In this document: piece by piece, positions 23,930 through 34,889 of the stretch | How the letters are laid out: each line of letters opens with the position of its first letter | How positions within the stretch are numbered: position 1 is the first letter of the stretch | NCBI GenBank assembly: GCA_963920575.1 | Contig: OY986971.1 | Span: 23,888,145-23,952,144 of the forward strand | From: Narthecium ossifragum | Lineage: Eukaryota > Streptophyta > Magnoliopsida > Dioscoreales > Nartheciaceae | DNA: 64,000 nt | Reading direction: 5' to 3' | The notes under the pieces: generated by a model | Database searches by the model: none | What the model saw: only the letters and a program-made list of their open reading frames with translations | What the model was told of the DNA's origin: nothing | Translations under genes and position numbers: made by a program

Positions 23930-24876
23930 CGTCCCGAGATTCGATAAAGGTAGGGCTCGGAACAACAGGAAAATCTACACTAGTGGACAGGACAAAAGGT
24001 ACCTCGAGAAGGAAACAAGTGCGGATACTCCTGCCGCATGCGCGCCTCGCGCTCCCAGGTAATCTCCTCGACGCCTCTGTGCCTCCACAGTACCTTGACC
24101 AAGGGAATCGTCTTGCCCCGCAAGACCTGATCCCTCTGGTCAAGTACGCGAACTGGCTGCTCAACGAACGTTGCGTCTGCCTCAAGCTAAATGTCATCCA
24201 CCCTGATGACATGAGACGGGTCTGGGTGATACTTCCTCAGCATCGACACGTGGAAAGTCGGGTGCACAGCTGACATGTGCTGAGGAAGATCAAGGCGGTA
24301 AGCTACCTCGTCGACCCTCTCTAGGATCTCGAACGGCCCGATGAACCTCGGAGCCAACTTGCCCCTGCTACCAAACCTGACAGACCCTCTGTACGGTGCT
24401 GCCTGCAGGAACACACTGTCGCCAACTGCGAACTCAAGCGGTCGTTGCCTCCGATCTGCATAGGTCTTCTGCCGACTCTGAGCCGTCAGAAGCCTCTGCC
24501 TGATCTGCACTAACGTCTCTGAAGACCTCCTGACGATGTCTGGACCGGTGAGTGAAGTCTCTCCAACCTCTGTCCAGCACACTAGGGAACGACACGGCCT
24601 ACCGTACAACGCCTCGAAAGGTGCCACTCAAAGACTGGACTGGTAGCTGTTGTTGTAGGCGAACTCCACCAAGGGAACGTGCTCCTCCCAGCAACCTCCT
24701 GCGTCGAGGACACATGCTCGCAGCATGTCCTCCAAGATCTGGATCGTCCACTCTGACTGCCCGTCGGTCTGCGGATGGAACGTCGTACTGAACGTTAGGA
24801 GTGTGCCATCGGCCGCCTGAAAGCCTCGCCAGATCCTGCTAGTGAACCTGGGGTCTCGGTCTGACACGATCGACAC
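23930..24876 (-). pseudogene. Chromovirus integrase C-terminus and chromodomain
   Basis: The minus strand encodes IVSDRDPRF with the second catalytic Asp and a QTDGQSE segment where the catalytic Glu is expected (24628-24876). The GPY/F-type module follows (PFEALYGR, GKLAPRFIGPFEILERV) and an HPTFHVSMLRKY stretch (24187-24627). Past one stop comes the chromodomain-like tail ending EITWEREARMRQEYPHLF near 24010. Stops at about 24628 and 24187 break the frame. Chromodomains of this class steer integration to heterochromatin. RT and RNase H are absent. Confidence 0.85.
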
Positions 24877-24893
24877 TGGTACTCCAAGGTGGG

Positions 24894-25213
24894 AGTTTTG
24901 TAGCCTAGCGTTGTGTAGTCTAAGTAGCTTAGCCTTTGGGGCTCATCTAATTATGAAAAAGTATAAAACTTTTTTAAATACAGTATAATATCATTTGTAT
25001 TACATGAGAGTCGTTTTAACTCCTCCCAACTATGTGCATCAATATATTTGATTTAGGTCGAGGATCTAGAGATGGGTTGATTTTATAAGCCACGATGATA
25101 GTCTCAACTAACCCATGAGAAATGGAAGGAGGGGGGGGGGGGCAAATCACAAAGTCAATGTTCTAGAGATACATCACATAGAGACATGAATCGATGAAAA
25201 ACCCGTGTCACCA
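24894..25213. other. Unassigned stretch between elements
   Basis: No gene seen. It contains a poly-G run at about 25130-25142 and AT-rich sequence. Its right end grades into the decayed NIP duplicate. Confidence 0.4.
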
Positions 25214-25242
25214 TTTTGTCTAAGTTGGATTGATAGATAGTG

Positions 25243-25636
25243 TGTAAGAAAAACTCACAAAACAAAGAAATACGTAGGAGAGAGGAGCAAGATGAACCAG
25301 AGAAATAATGAAGAGGAATTTCTTGTTTTGTATTCTCATTCCTTCTATGAATTTATAACTATACAATTGTCTTTACTAGTAAAGAATTTACAAAAGAAAA
25401 GGAATGATCTAATCAGTTCTATATCAGTAACAAAACTGATTCTAGCAAGCTGTACAAAGTTCATAACATAGAAATCAGCTATCAATTCATATCAATTCAA
25501 GAAGATCCTATTTCCTTATGATCTCAACTTCCTTCTATAGATTCTGAATCACTTTGACGCTGCTGATTAGATATATCTTTCCTTCTCAACTAGAAATCTT
25601 GCTGGCAATTATCTTTTTGTGCTTCATATTTCAACA
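25243..25636 (-). repeat. Copia 3' LTR
   Basis: 394 bp; in element orientation begins TGTTGAAATA and ends TTCTTACA. The polypurine tract (GCGGGGGGC on the minus strand, about 25637-25645) lies immediately upstream in element orientation. Confidence 0.95.
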
Positions 25637-25911
25637 GCCCCCCGCAAGATGGATAGTAGATATTTTCTACTCCCATCTTGGATAAATGAGAGAGAAAATT
25701 AACAGAACATAAAGGCTTGGTTAACATATCAGCGACTTGAGAAGCACTACTCACATGGCTCAGTCACAATACTCCCATCTTGAACCTTTTCACGGATCAG
25801 ATGGCAGTCAAGTTCTATGTGCTTAGTCCTCTCATGGAAGACGGGGTTTGCTGCAATGTGTAATGCAGCTTTATTATCACAAAACAACTTAGCTGCTTGA
25901 GGATGCTCTAT

Positions 25912-28900
25912 TTATAAATCATGAAGTAGATACCGTAGGCAACTCAACTCACAGCACACACTGGCCATGGCCCTATACTCGGCCTCAGCTGAGGATCTTG
26001 AAATTGTGTTCTGCTTTTTCGATTTCCAACAAACCAAAGAAGAGCCAAGAAAAACACAATACCCTGTCACAGACCTTCTTGTATCTGGACATGCCCCCCT
26101 AGTCTGAATCACTATAAGCTCTCAAGTTTATGATAGATGCCGAGGGATAAAACAATCCCTGCCCCGGTGCTCTTTTGGGAGCAGCATACAAATGTGGTAG
26201 CCTTGGAGTTTGCATGAATTGACTCAACAATTGGACTGCATATGAAATGTCGGGTCTAGTTATGGTCAAATAAAGCAGTCTTCCAATAAGTCTCCTATAA
26301 ATTGAAGGATCAGGGATAAGCTCTCCTTCATCCTTTGAAAGCTTGAAATTTTGATCGAGGGGGATTTTTGTTTGTTTTGACCCAATTGTGCCAGAATCTG
26401 CCAATATGTCCAGCGCATATTTTCTTTGACAAATATAAAACCCCTTCTCTGATCTTGCTACCTCGATACCGAGAAAATACTTCAACACCGCCAGGTCTTT
26501 GATTTTGAATCTATCATTAAGAGAATCTTTGAGTGAAGAGATGATGTTCATGTTATTGCCAGCCACTATGATGTCATCCACATAAACCAAAACTGCAGTA
26601 AAGGAATCTTTGGTGACTCTTGTGAATAAACTATAGTCTGCTTTGGATTGTTGGAACCCAAGTTGAATAATAAAATCGGATAGCTTGGAGTTCCATTGCC
26701 GTGAAGCTTGTTTTAATACATACAAACTTTTCTTAAGCCTGCAAACCTATGACTGACACCCCTTTGAATACCCTTGTGGCATCTCCATGTATACTTCCTC
26801 CTCTAAATCACCATGCAAAAAAGCATTATTCACATCAAATTGTTGTAAAAACCAACCTTTAGCCGCTGCTACAGCTAGTAAGGTACGAACAGTCACCATT
26901 TTCGCAACAGGGGAGAAAGTTTCATGATAATCTAGCCCCTCTTGCTGCGTATATCCCTTCGCTACTAATCTCGCTTTGTACCTTTTGATGCTTCCATTGG
27001 CATTGAACTTGATTTTGTAAACCCACTTACAGCCTATAGCCATTTTTCCTGGAGGCAAGTCAGTGACAGCCCAAGTATCATTCAATTCTAAGGCCTCAAT
27101 TTCAGCTTTCATGGCTTCTCGCCACTCAACACATTTTTGAGCTTGTTGGTATGAACTAGGTTCGGTTTGTCTTGAAATAGAGGTGACAAAGTATTTATGA
27201 TTGTTTGACAATCTACGATATGACACACAAAGGGGAAGGATTACCTGACTTTGTAGGAACCTTTGCCTTGTTAAACTCCTGGGAATGAGGAAGTGAGGAG
27301 GCCTGCTGACAGATGAAGTCTTGTAGATGTGAGGGTGTCTTTTTGTTTCCGGTGGATCTTCTAGGAAGATGAGAGATGGTTGTGGTATCAAGGGAAGACT
27401 CTGGAGGTGACTCTACCTCTTGTTCAGATTCAAAGCTTTGGAGAGAGTGGTTGGAGTCTTCTGTAATTTGAATCTTGGATTGGATATTTTGGCCGTGTGG
27501 GTAGTCTATCTCAATATTGATAGGTTGAGTGAAGGGTAATTGGAGAGGATATGATGTGGTATGACTTATATCAAAATTGGTGTCCTTGTGAGCAAATATG
27601 CTCTCAAGGAAAATGACATTTCTAGAAATAAATTGCTTCTTGGTTTCTAGGTCCAACAATTTATAACCCTTAATCCCAAAAGGGTATCCTCGAAATATGC
27701 ACTTCCTAGCCCTTGGATCAAACTTGTGTCTGTTCTGAGTAAGGGTGGAAGCATAAGCTAGGCATCCAAATACTCTAAGGTGTGAATAATCTGGTTTGGT
27801 TCTGAAAAGGAGTTCAAAAGGTGTCTTGTTTTGAAGAAGAGGTGAAGGTGTTCTGTTCATAAGGTATACAACTGTAAGAACATAGTCAGTCTAATACTTC
27901 ATTGTGATCCCACTTTGAAATTTCAGGACTCAAGCCACATTTAAGATATGCTGATGCTTTCTTTCTATAATAGTATTTTGTTGGGGTGTCTCCACACAGG
28001 ATTTTTGGTGAATGATACCCTTTTCAAGATAAAAATCCTTCATATCAAATTCACCCCTATTATCACTCCTTACAACTTTGATTTTGGATCCAAATTGAGT
28101 CTCAATCATGAAGCAAAAATTTCGCCAAGCATTACGAGCATCTGATTTGAGCCTTAATAGATAAAGCCAAGTACAACGACTAAAATCATCAACAATGGTG
28201 AGAAAATATCTTGATCCATCATGAGCAATTTCATTACAAGGACCCCATAAGTCACAATGAATCAAATCAAAACTGTTTTGAGTTTTGTGTTGGCTAACAG
28301 GAAAGAGTAGCTTATGGAGTTTAGCTAAAGGACAGATAGAACAAGGCTCCTTTGTACTATTATCCTTGTATACAGAATCACGCTCCATCAAATCTATTAT
28401 AGAATCTGAACGATGGCCTAACCTATAATGCCAGAGATTGAAAACATTTGAACTACTGGCAACAGAAGCTGAAATGTTTATTTTATTGCCAAGGGAAGAT
28501 AAGACTTCATTCAGGGCTGTAGGAGAGACATTCTTTTGGAGAAGATGATATAGACCTTGCCTCACCTTACCCATTCTAGTCGTCTTCCAAGTTGAAAGGT
28601 CCTGTATAAAACATGAATGAGGGAAGAAAATGAGACAACATTTAGAAGTTTGTGCTAATTTTCTAGCAGATATTAAGTTGAAAGAAAAGGATGGAACACA
28701 CAAAACGTCTTCCAAGATCAAAGAATCTGCTATTTTGACGGTTCCAATATGAGTGGCAGTAGCAACATCTCCATCTGGAAGTGCCACCGAGTGAGAAATT
28801 TCTGCCTTGATGCTTGTGAACAATGTAGCTGAACAAATCATATGATCTGTTGCTCCAGTGTCCACAATCCAAGGAACATCAGAAACACTATTGAGTTTCG

Positions 28901-29200
28901 TATTATAACTTGAAAGACATAAAGAAATACCAGAGATTTTGGGCATTTCAGCCTGATCTGACAAGGATGGAGTGGTGGTTTGGAGTTGATTAACCGAAGA
29001 AGCATGAGCATGAGTGTGTTGAGATTTGAGCAAGGCCATTAGTTGAGCATATTGCCTTTGAGTCAAAGACACTTGGTTATTGTCACTTACCAACTCCTGT
29101 CCAGGTGGCAAAAGAGTAGTGACCTGATTGGCAAAGCTTCCACTCCCTCTATTCTTGCCAGGAAGCTTGTGACCTAGAGGGTGTCCATATATTTTGAAAC
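25912..29200 (-). pseudogene. Copia pol (protease, integrase, RT, RNase H), broken
   Basis: In order: protease with WIVDTGATDHM (about 28860); the GAG-pre-integrase HHCC region (HYRLGH, CSICPLAK); integrase with the first Asp (HCDLWGP), second Asp (VRSDNRGEF) and Glu (IIERKH) near 28250-27950; RT with a YVDDIIVAGN active site near 26580; and RNase H with [13 protein letters not shown] near 25985. Breaks by eye: TGA about 27928, an in-frame TAG shortly after, a frameshift in 27213-27391, TAG about 26744 and a one-base insertion near 26100. The element cannot make a complete polyprotein and would need help in trans. Confidence 0.9.
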
Positions 29201-30115
29201 ATTTTTCTACTGTATGTCCAGGCAGTTGACAATGTGTACATGTTGGCTTATTGGGATTTTCCTTGAAACATCTTTCAATGGAGCGTCCTGACATCTTGCA
29301 AAATATGCAGTAATATTTTTTCTGTGAAGATCCATTTTGCCTCCCCATATCTTTTCCTTGTGTTGCAAGTGCCATGGTCTCCGCTGTAGGAGCCTCAGTA
29401 GAAATCTGCCTTCTCTTCTCTTCTTGTTGGATGATCGAATATACTTCATTGAAGTTTGGAAAGGGCTTAATCAATAAAATCTGGGCCTTAATGTCCTTAT
29501 ATGAATCATGAAGACCCATCAGAAACTTCATCACCCAGTCTCTTTCTTGATTACTCACAGCAATTTTCAACCCTCCACAAGTGCAGTTAGGAATGGACTC
29601 ATAATTCATTAATTCATCCAGCAGAGTTTTCATCTTTGAAAAATACATACTCACAGTGTCTTGGTTTTGTACCAAAGTAGCAATTGCATGCTTAACTTCA
29701 TAAACCCATGGTGCATTTTGTTGTCCAAAACGCTGCTCAAGCCCAGCCACAATTCATGAGCCGTCTCAGCATAAAGGGTGCTTGGTTTTATATCTACCGA
29801 CATCGTATTCTGCAGTCAGGTGATGACAATGTCATTGCAGCGAAGCCATGGTTCTGTTAATGGACTATCCGCATTAGGTTCACAAATAGTCCCATCAACG
29901 AAACCAAGCTTATTTTTTATTCGAAGGGCCCTTCTCATTGATCTTGCCCAAGAGTAATAGTTACCGAAATCCAGCATTTGTGTGACTAAGAGGGCTCCAG
30001 AGCCATCATTACTCCCAATGAAATACGGCCTGTTTGGTAGTGATGGGTCAATGGTGTTTGTAGACTGGTTTTGATCTAAATTTGTGATGGCTTTGAGTGG
30101 TGTTGGAAGAATCAT
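29200..30115 (-). pseudogene. Copia gag
   Basis: Capsid-like protein that packages element RNA. The N-terminus starts at 30115 with an FGNYYSWARSMRRAL segment of the copia gag domain. A TGA at 29816 and a frameshift near 29750 break it; the frame then continues through a UBN2-like gag core. Cys-rich segments follow, CIFCKMSGRSIERC then a CCHC knuckle (CTHCQLPGHTVEKC), and lead into protease without a break. Confidence 0.85.
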
Positions 30116-30142
30116 TCTGAGACATCCTTGCTTCTGATACCA

Positions 30143-30536
30143 TGTAAGAAAAACTCACAAAACAGAGAAATACGTAGGAGAGAGGAGCAAGATGAACCAG
30201 AGAAATAATGAAGAGGAATTTCTTGTTTTGTATTCTCATTCCTTCTATGAATTTATAACTATACAATTGTCTTTACTAGTAAAGAATTTACAAAAGAAAA
30301 GGAATGATCTAATCAATTCTATATCAGTAACAAAACTGATTCTAGCAAGCTGTACAAAGTTCATAACATAGAAATCAGCTATCAATTCATATCAATTCAA
30401 GAAGATCCTATTTCCTTATGATCTCAACTTCCTTCTATAGATTCTGAATCACTTTGACACTGCTGATTAGATATATCTTTCCTTCTCAATTAGAAATCTT
30501 GCTGGCAATTATCTTTTTGTGCTTCATATTTCAACA
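30143..30536 (-). repeat. Copia 5' LTR and primer site
   Basis: 394 bp, 4 substitutions from the other LTR. Directly after it in element orientation (30130-30142) is TGGTATCAGAAGC, complementary to the initiator Met-tRNA 3' end with one extra base. Confidence 0.95.
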
Positions 30537-30880
30537 CAGTGTACTAAGATAAAAATTCCTAATTAATTGTCTCTCTGATAATAAAACTACGCTTTTGAGT
30601 TGAATAATTATCCAGAGACTTGTGGGCAACACAGGATAATCTGTACACTATGGTTGCTTCTGATTACTGGCCGGGGTATGTAAATGATCAAGATCTTTAA
30701 AATCTTAAATATTACTATGGATGGTCCTAAGCTCCTTGCAGGATTCATGGAAGCTTGGCCGTATTTTCTGCAAAGAAAAATAAAATTTCAGTCACAAATA
30801 ATATAGAAAAAATAAAAAGACATCCTTATAGTTAAAAGCTCTAATCTTAGATATAATTTGGCATATATGGATTATAACCT

Positions 30881-31199
30881 CCTGATAAACTTGTATTAGT
30901 GGAAAGCAGCACACCACCGAAGAGATTGAAAGTACAGAGAGAAAGACAGGCTAAGACATAAATTTACGTGGTTTAGCGATTCGCTTACTTCCATGTTAGG
31001 GAGAGGCTTCTTTCATTTTTAGGTCAAAATTCGTACATTAAGTTGGGGGTAAAACACACTTTACTAACAGAAAATGAGTCACGCCACATCACATGACCCT
31101 TTCTCTAGTACTTTTGTATGTATTAAATATACTTTACTGCCATGTGATTTGGATAAAGATACAAATAATGCCCTCAATTTTTTAAAAGTCTACAAATAA
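30881..31199. other. Unassigned stretch, possible LTR remnant
   Basis: No gene seen. The phrase TAAATTTACGTGGTTTAGCG near 30960 resembles sequence common in plant copia LTRs, so part may be LTR debris. Confidence 0.35.
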
Positions 31200-32730
31200 T
31201 GTGAGGATCCGTTCCTCTAACCTGGCTCGATCTCGTAGATCAAGGGCCATTTTCCTGTTGGTTTGGTTTCACGTCGGGTGCGATCGAGCGATCATATTGG
31301 CATTTTGGACCCCGCGGGAAATTTGGTAAAATTGCGCCCTGACGGTCGGTTTTACACCCGCGTTATGCACACACTGTCTTGGATTGATGTATGTGATTGA
31401 TTAGAAACTTAGCGGTGCTTATGATCGGAAGATCGAATCTCGATCGGAAAAAATCGAATCGGACGGCCGAGATCATTTCAGATCTCTATAATTACCCTCT
31501 TCTCTTTTCTCTCTCTTCCCTTCTCTTTGTTTTTCTCTCCTTCTCTCCCCCCTTGGCTGGCGGTTGGTGCTTGGGCTGTGGTTTTTCGGCGCGGATCCGC
31601 GATGATTGGAGTTGAGGATCTTGTAGATCGTCTGCACATCTATATATAGGTGTTTCTACCCAATTCCTACGGATTGGTTTCCCTAGGATTGATTTAATGT
31701 GATTTTGATGTGTTTGTGTTTATTGGAATGTTGTGTAACTTGATAGAGTAGTGTAATAGCGTGTTTAGAACACTTCTACTTTCTCAATTTCGTATTCTAT
31801 CGGATGAATTCCGTATTCCTAGTCGTTTCATTGGTTTTTCGTCGGTTTTTTACCTAGATCTTAAATCCAACCATCATAAGTTGGATTTCTTGGTACCATT
31901 AGGTTCCCTACCATAAATTGCACATCCCTCCAAAGTTTGGTTTGATTTGGACTGGTTTTGATAGATCGAATACAAGAAATTTGGTTTTCAGCACTATTCA
32001 CTATACCAGCCGACGTATGAAGGATCGATCTGGATCTTTTGTTTGTTAGTGTTCTGTCTCGTCTGAAGAAGATCGATCTCTTCCTTAACAGAGGGTTCTC
32101 TTGGGGAAGATTGATCTTCTTGGAAAGGAAGATCGATCCATTTTTCCCAGACATAACGCTCTCTTAAGGAAGATTGATCTTCTTGTGTGGGAAGATTGAT
32201 CTCTTCCTTGGTGGAGTGCACATAGAGAGAAGATTGATCTTCTTGGGTAAGAAGATCGATCTCTTATATGCTGGTTTGTCAAGTATGATTCGGATTTTAA
32301 TGATTTTGATTTCTTTTCAATCCGGATCTCTTGCATATCCTTCCTAACGATGTTTTGCTTGAGACTTCAACGGATTTGATCAGAGACGCGCATTTTTTAG
32401 AGAATTGATGGTTTATCGATTTTAATCGATTTTCTCCGATTTGGTCGATCAATTGTTCCCTGATCGACTCGATACCCTGCTATATCATGTTGATGCATGT
32501 TTAGGACTACCCATTGACCTTCTATGGATTTGACGGATTTTTGGGGAGGTTTTTATATTAAGATTTTCCGTTGTAAGATTTTAATTGCATATCTTGTATG
32601 CTTAGAATAAATGCCTAGGGCCGGCGATGTGTCCGTTTCTATTTGTTTTGTGGATCAACCGGGGGAGTCACGCCCTTCCAGGAATGTGTAGAATAAATAG
32701 GCCGAAGGTGTGCCCTACTGCTTGAAATAA
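31200..32730 (+). mobile_element. LTR D, truncated Tekay-type LTR
   Basis: Starts TGTGAGGATCC and is collinear with LTR E over its first 300 bp. It then carries an array of GATCGATC/GATTGATC pairs and the GGCCGAAGGTGTG segment that LTR A also has just where the CACTA inserted. The last third of the LTR is missing, so the right end (about 32730) is a truncation. A TATAATT box lies near 31487. Confidence 0.8.
32023..32261 (+). repeat. Array of GATCGATC/GATTGATC pairs in LTR D
   Basis: Pairs start at 32109/32131, 32172/32194 and 32232/32254, each 22 bp apart; single copies are at 32023 and 32071. Spacer arms TTCTT/AAGAA or TTC/GAA are complementary. Four members read GATTGATC, and none GATCAATC. 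Confidence 0.88.
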
Positions 32731-32739
32731 AACTGAGTT

Positions 32740-33637
32740 TCAACATATTTGAGCGACCGTCACTCCAAAAGATTTTAATTTTTGTGGAAAACTGAGTTTC
32801 AACATAGGCTTGAAATAAAAGGAATTCGTCATAAAACTCAGATTTGGATTTTAGAGGATAAAATCAAGTGAATCGAGAATGGTCGTCAATAAATATCACA
32901 TAATAACGAAAGCCCATATTAGATGGGATGGGGGATGGACCCCATAAATCACAATGAACTAAGCTGAGAAATGTAGAACTACGATTTTCATTAATAGAGG
33001 AGAGAAGCTGGTGGCTTTTACCAAGTTGACAACTTGAACACATGGTTGATTTAGGTAAAATAGAGGTAAGAGATAAAGCACCAGCTTTATTAAGTAGAGA
33101 AACTATTTGATGAGAAGGGTGGCCTAGTCTAGCATGCCACAGCTCAAAGGAGGCACCTGATTTTTTTGCATGAAGTGTAAAGAGGAATGCATTGTATCCA
33201 CGCTCTAGCACGTATAGACCATCAACACATCGACCGGTTGCCACCACCTTTCCCATCCTGAGGTCCTGTATAGCAAAAACATGGGGAAGAGGAAACAATG
33301 GAAAGTCTTTGGTAAGTTTGCTTATGGAAAGTAAATTTTTGGTTAATTGAGGCACATCAAGAACATCGGAAAGATGAAGAAATGATGGGGAAGAGGAACC
33401 AATATGAGTTATAGGAAGAGAACCCCCATTCCCAACAATCACGTGATCCATACCATTGTAGGTATTAGCATGATCCAGATTTGCTGAATCATTTGTCATA
33501 TGAGCAGAAGCGCCGGTGTCGGTGTACCAATCAGACGCGGAATTCTCATACAATGAGCAAGAGGCGAAGGATTCAGCAAGATGTGCAGAATGGTCATTCC
33601 GAGTATAACTGACCGAACAAATGGCAACAATATAACC
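32740..33637 (-). pseudogene. Copia H: protease and integrase N-terminal part
   Basis: The minus-strand frame 33553-32864 has a copia protease (DWYTDTGASAHMT), the pre-integrase domain (ELWHARLGHPS, CSSCQLGKSHQL) and the start of the integrase core (LVHCDLWGPS, FIDDHSRF). It stops in a truncation just before LTR D. Its gag continues at 51284-52032 beyond the 17.6 kb insertion of element G. Confidence 0.88.
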
Positions 33638-33773
33638 TGTTAGTCCTAATATATTGTTTTGATGATGTCATATTATGCATGATGAAAAAACATTATTTTG
33701 ATATTAATATCCCTTAATTTGGAAAGCATTAAAATCATATTTAAAATGTTTTTGTACTCGTGGTCGATGCGGC

Positions 33774-34022
33774 GGCTGATGCACGGATTGACCGTGGAGA
33801 CTGGCGGTTGATGCATGGATCAACCGCAGAAGCTGTTCATGGAAAATAGGCTGACGGACGATGTGACGGTCGATGGACCGATCGACCATAGCCTATGTGA
33901 CTTTATATGGAGAAGCGACAGTCGAACGAGGCATCGACCCTGGGAAGTGTTTCTCCTCACAGAGCATCACGGATGATGTCACGGTCGACCGTGAAGCTTG
34001 AAGGTCGATGCGTGGATCGATC
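33774..34022 (+). repeat. Dyad array GGTCGAT-N6-ATCGACC in element G 5' LTR
   Basis: Dyads with a 6 nt centre lie at 33774-33793 (GGCTGAT/ATTGACC), 33806-33825 (GGTTGAT/ATCAACC), 33868-33887 (GGTCGAT/ATCGACC) and 34003-34022 (GGTCGAT/ATCGATC). A perfect palindrome CACGGTCGACCGTG is at 33980-33993. The 3' LTR has the corresponding units at about 50434-50685. Confidence 0.85.
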
Positions 34023-34162
34023 ACGGCTCAAGAAGAACGCGACGGATGACATGGCAGATGATGCGACGGTCGACTGCCAGTCAGAAATATAGCTGTTAAA
34101 GAGCCGTTGCATAACAACAAAGTAGTCGTTGGAAGCTACTTTTTGAGGGATAGAAGCTCAAG

Positions 34163-34170
34163 TATAAATA
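34163..34170 (+). promoter_or_regulatory. TATA box of element G LTR
   Basis: TATAAATA, conserved at 50823-50830 in the other LTR, about 140 bp downstream of the last dyad. Its place in the LTR fits a promoter. Confidence 0.6.
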
Positions 34171-34889
34171 AGAAGAAGCAGCAAACTTGCAAAAAAATTA
34201 AGGGGATTAATTGTGTACATTGTATCAAGTTTATTCTTCATTTATGTGAGCTTCAACCTTTGTAAAACTACTTAAAGTTGTGAAGTAGATATTGAGAGAA
34301 ATCCAAAAGTGACTTGGAGTGTCCCCAAGAGGTCTTGGGGAGATTGTAAAGTTGCCAAGCACCTTGAAGCTTAGAGAAAAAGCTTGTAAGAGGTCTTACA
34401 AGTAGTGGAACCCCAAGAAGGACCCTTGGGTGAAGTGGACGTAGGCAAGCTTAGCCGAACGACTATAAAAATCTCGTGCAATCTCTCTAACTCTCTTTTA
34501 TCCTTCATTTACTTGCTTATTTACATTACAAATCAATTACAAGCATTGGGTTTTATTAGACTCCTTCTCTCTAGGTTTCCATAATTGCTTTTCTTTTATA
34601 AGGGCTAAGACCAACCCCCTCTTAGACCTTCAATTGGTATCAGAGCTATGTCTCTATTTTAGTGGTGTAACAACCCTTAGAGGATCCTAAATTGATATGG
34701 AAAACATAGAGGGACAATGTCACGCCCCGACCCGTGAAAGCCCAACCGGGCCGGGCGACGCGAACCGGAACCTAACAAAACGCGGAAAAAGCTGGCGATG
34801 GTTCCCTCTAACCTATTGGTCAACCTACAATTCCCCAAAAGCACCCTCAATTAAAAGACAATAATTTAATTAAACCTCGAACCACATAA

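Larger units (their letters stand above)
21719..24893 (-). mobile_element. 5'-truncated Tekay-type chromovirus (LTR B plus integrase tail)
   Basis: Read on the minus strand, an integrase C-terminus and chromodomain (24876 to about 23930) lead into a purine-rich tract and a full LTR (23905 to 21719). Everything upstream of the integrase core is missing, ending at about 24893, so this is a deletion derivative. The LTR interrupts the Ac-like relic on the left. Confidence 0.85.
25243..30536 (-). mobile_element. Young Ty1-copia retrotransposon
   Basis: Two 394 bp LTRs (25243-25636 and 30143-30536) bound a minus-strand gag-pol in copia order: gag, protease, integrase, RT, RNase H. The flanks TAGTG (25238-25242) and CAGTG (30537-30541) are a 5 bp target duplication with one mismatch. 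A primer site for initiator Met-tRNA and a G-rich tract adjoin the LTRs. By hand count the LTRs differ at 4 positions, all transitions (about 1%). Confidence 0.95.
25214..30880 (-). pseudogene. Decayed duplicate of the NIP last exon and intron 4, split by copia
   Basis: 30600-30880 matches the NIP region 5424-5700, including the nearly identical block GGTCCTAAGCTCCTTGCAGG at 30724 and the exon-5 border TATTTTCTGCAAA. Similarity extends into intron 4 (ATCCTTATA, AAAGCTCTA), so the copy arose at DNA level. The 3' flank continues as 25214-25242 (TTTGTCTAAG) on the far side of the copia element, which inserted into it. Exons 1-4 are not present nearby. Indels destroy the frame. Confidence 0.75.
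33638..34621 (+). repeat. Element G 5' LTR
   Basis: Starts TGTTAGTCC. It holds an array of GGTCGAT-N6-ATCGACC dyads (33774-34022) and a TATAAATA box at 34163-34170 downstream of the array. The rest is the presumed leader. TGGTATCAGAGC, the exact initiator Met-tRNA primer site, follows at 34635-34646. Confidence 0.88.

Noticed and set aside
23794..24273. A 159-residue plus-strand frame
   Set aside because: It is antisense to the chromodomain and LTR B end, which have clear family motifs on the minus strand.
32109..32261. Strand-biased GATTGATC in LTR D as proof of RNA pairing through G-U
   Set aside because: Four against none is too few; C-to-T change at a methylated CpG explains it equally well.
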